Positions 5,754-5,789 of a DNA stretch of 5,789 nt are shown in pieces. Location: positions 1 to 5,789 of the forward strand of contig CABUCQ010000128.1 of assembly GCA_902490095.1 (NCBI GenBank), given 5' to 3'. The DNA comes from an uncultured Collinsella sp. (GTDB lineage: Bacteria > Actinomycetota > Coriobacteriia > Coriobacteriales > Coriobacteriaceae). The notes under the pieces were generated by a model. That model saw only the letters and a program-made list of their open reading frames with translations. It searched no databases and had not been told where the DNA came from. The translations under genes were made by a program, and so were the position numbers. Numbering within the stretch: position 1 is the first letter of the stretch; every line of letters starts with the position of its first letter.

Positions 5754-5789
5754 TTAGACAAACCCCGCCGCGGAGAACGGGGCCGCCGA
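5754..5789 (-). other. Possible 3' end of a convergent gene; otherwise unassigned tail
   Basis: On the - strand a frame is open from the window edge to a TAA at 5756-5754, reading SAAPFSAAGFV, which would be followed by the hairpin at 5718-5689 as its terminator. Eleven codons are too few to establish a gene, and the other two - strand frames also stay open here because of the high GC. The tail also contains CCCCG (5763-5767) and CGGGG (5778-5782) that can pair, so it may be non-coding. Confidence 0.15.

Overview
This 5.8 kb window is GC-rich bacterial DNA with all confident genes on the + strand. Strong G/C third positions, the gene families present and short leader regions with GGAGG-type ribosome binding sites suggest a high-GC Gram-positive. 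The overall look fits Coriobacteriia (a Collinsella-like gut actinobacterium), but that assignment rests on impression, not on a marker gene or a database search.

Layout: (1) 1-266, the 3' end of an unrecognised gene. (2) 267-367, a short gap with one possible -10 element. (3) 368-1627, an MFS transporter of the UMF1/Atg22-like group. (4) 1628-1798, a regulatory-looking gap. It holds two tandem copies of a GCAAT-(N3-4)-(A)TTGC inverted repeat, a TATGAT -10-like box and a strong terminator-type hairpin just before the next ribosome binding site. (5) 1799-2986, a family-2-type (GT-A) glycosyltransferase. (6) 2983-4326, a LytS/YpdA-type sensor histidine kinase that overlaps the glycosyltransferase by ATGA. 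(7) 4399-5115, a LytTR-type response regulator, closed by an intrinsic terminator at 5122-5172. (8) 5212-5679, a small YfcE/MJ0936-type metallophosphoesterase with its own ribosome binding site, followed by a symmetrical hairpin at 5689-5718 that could terminate transcription from both sides. The last 70 bases hold no gene I can support.

The most coherent unit is genes 5-7: a glycosyltransferase translationally coupled to a membrane histidine kinase, then the matching DNA-binding regulator. The kinase has two membrane helices and a GAF-like domain in place of the usual multi-helix LytS sensor. By inference, the unit senses an envelope or metabolite signal and adjusts surface glycan synthesis or other targets; no substrate can be read from the sequence. 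The paired repeats upstream sit where a LytTR regulator or another dimeric regulator could bind, and the hairpin between them and the first gene could attenuate the operon. I see no mobile element, CRISPR array, tRNA or rRNA, and no clear evidence of a wholly new system.
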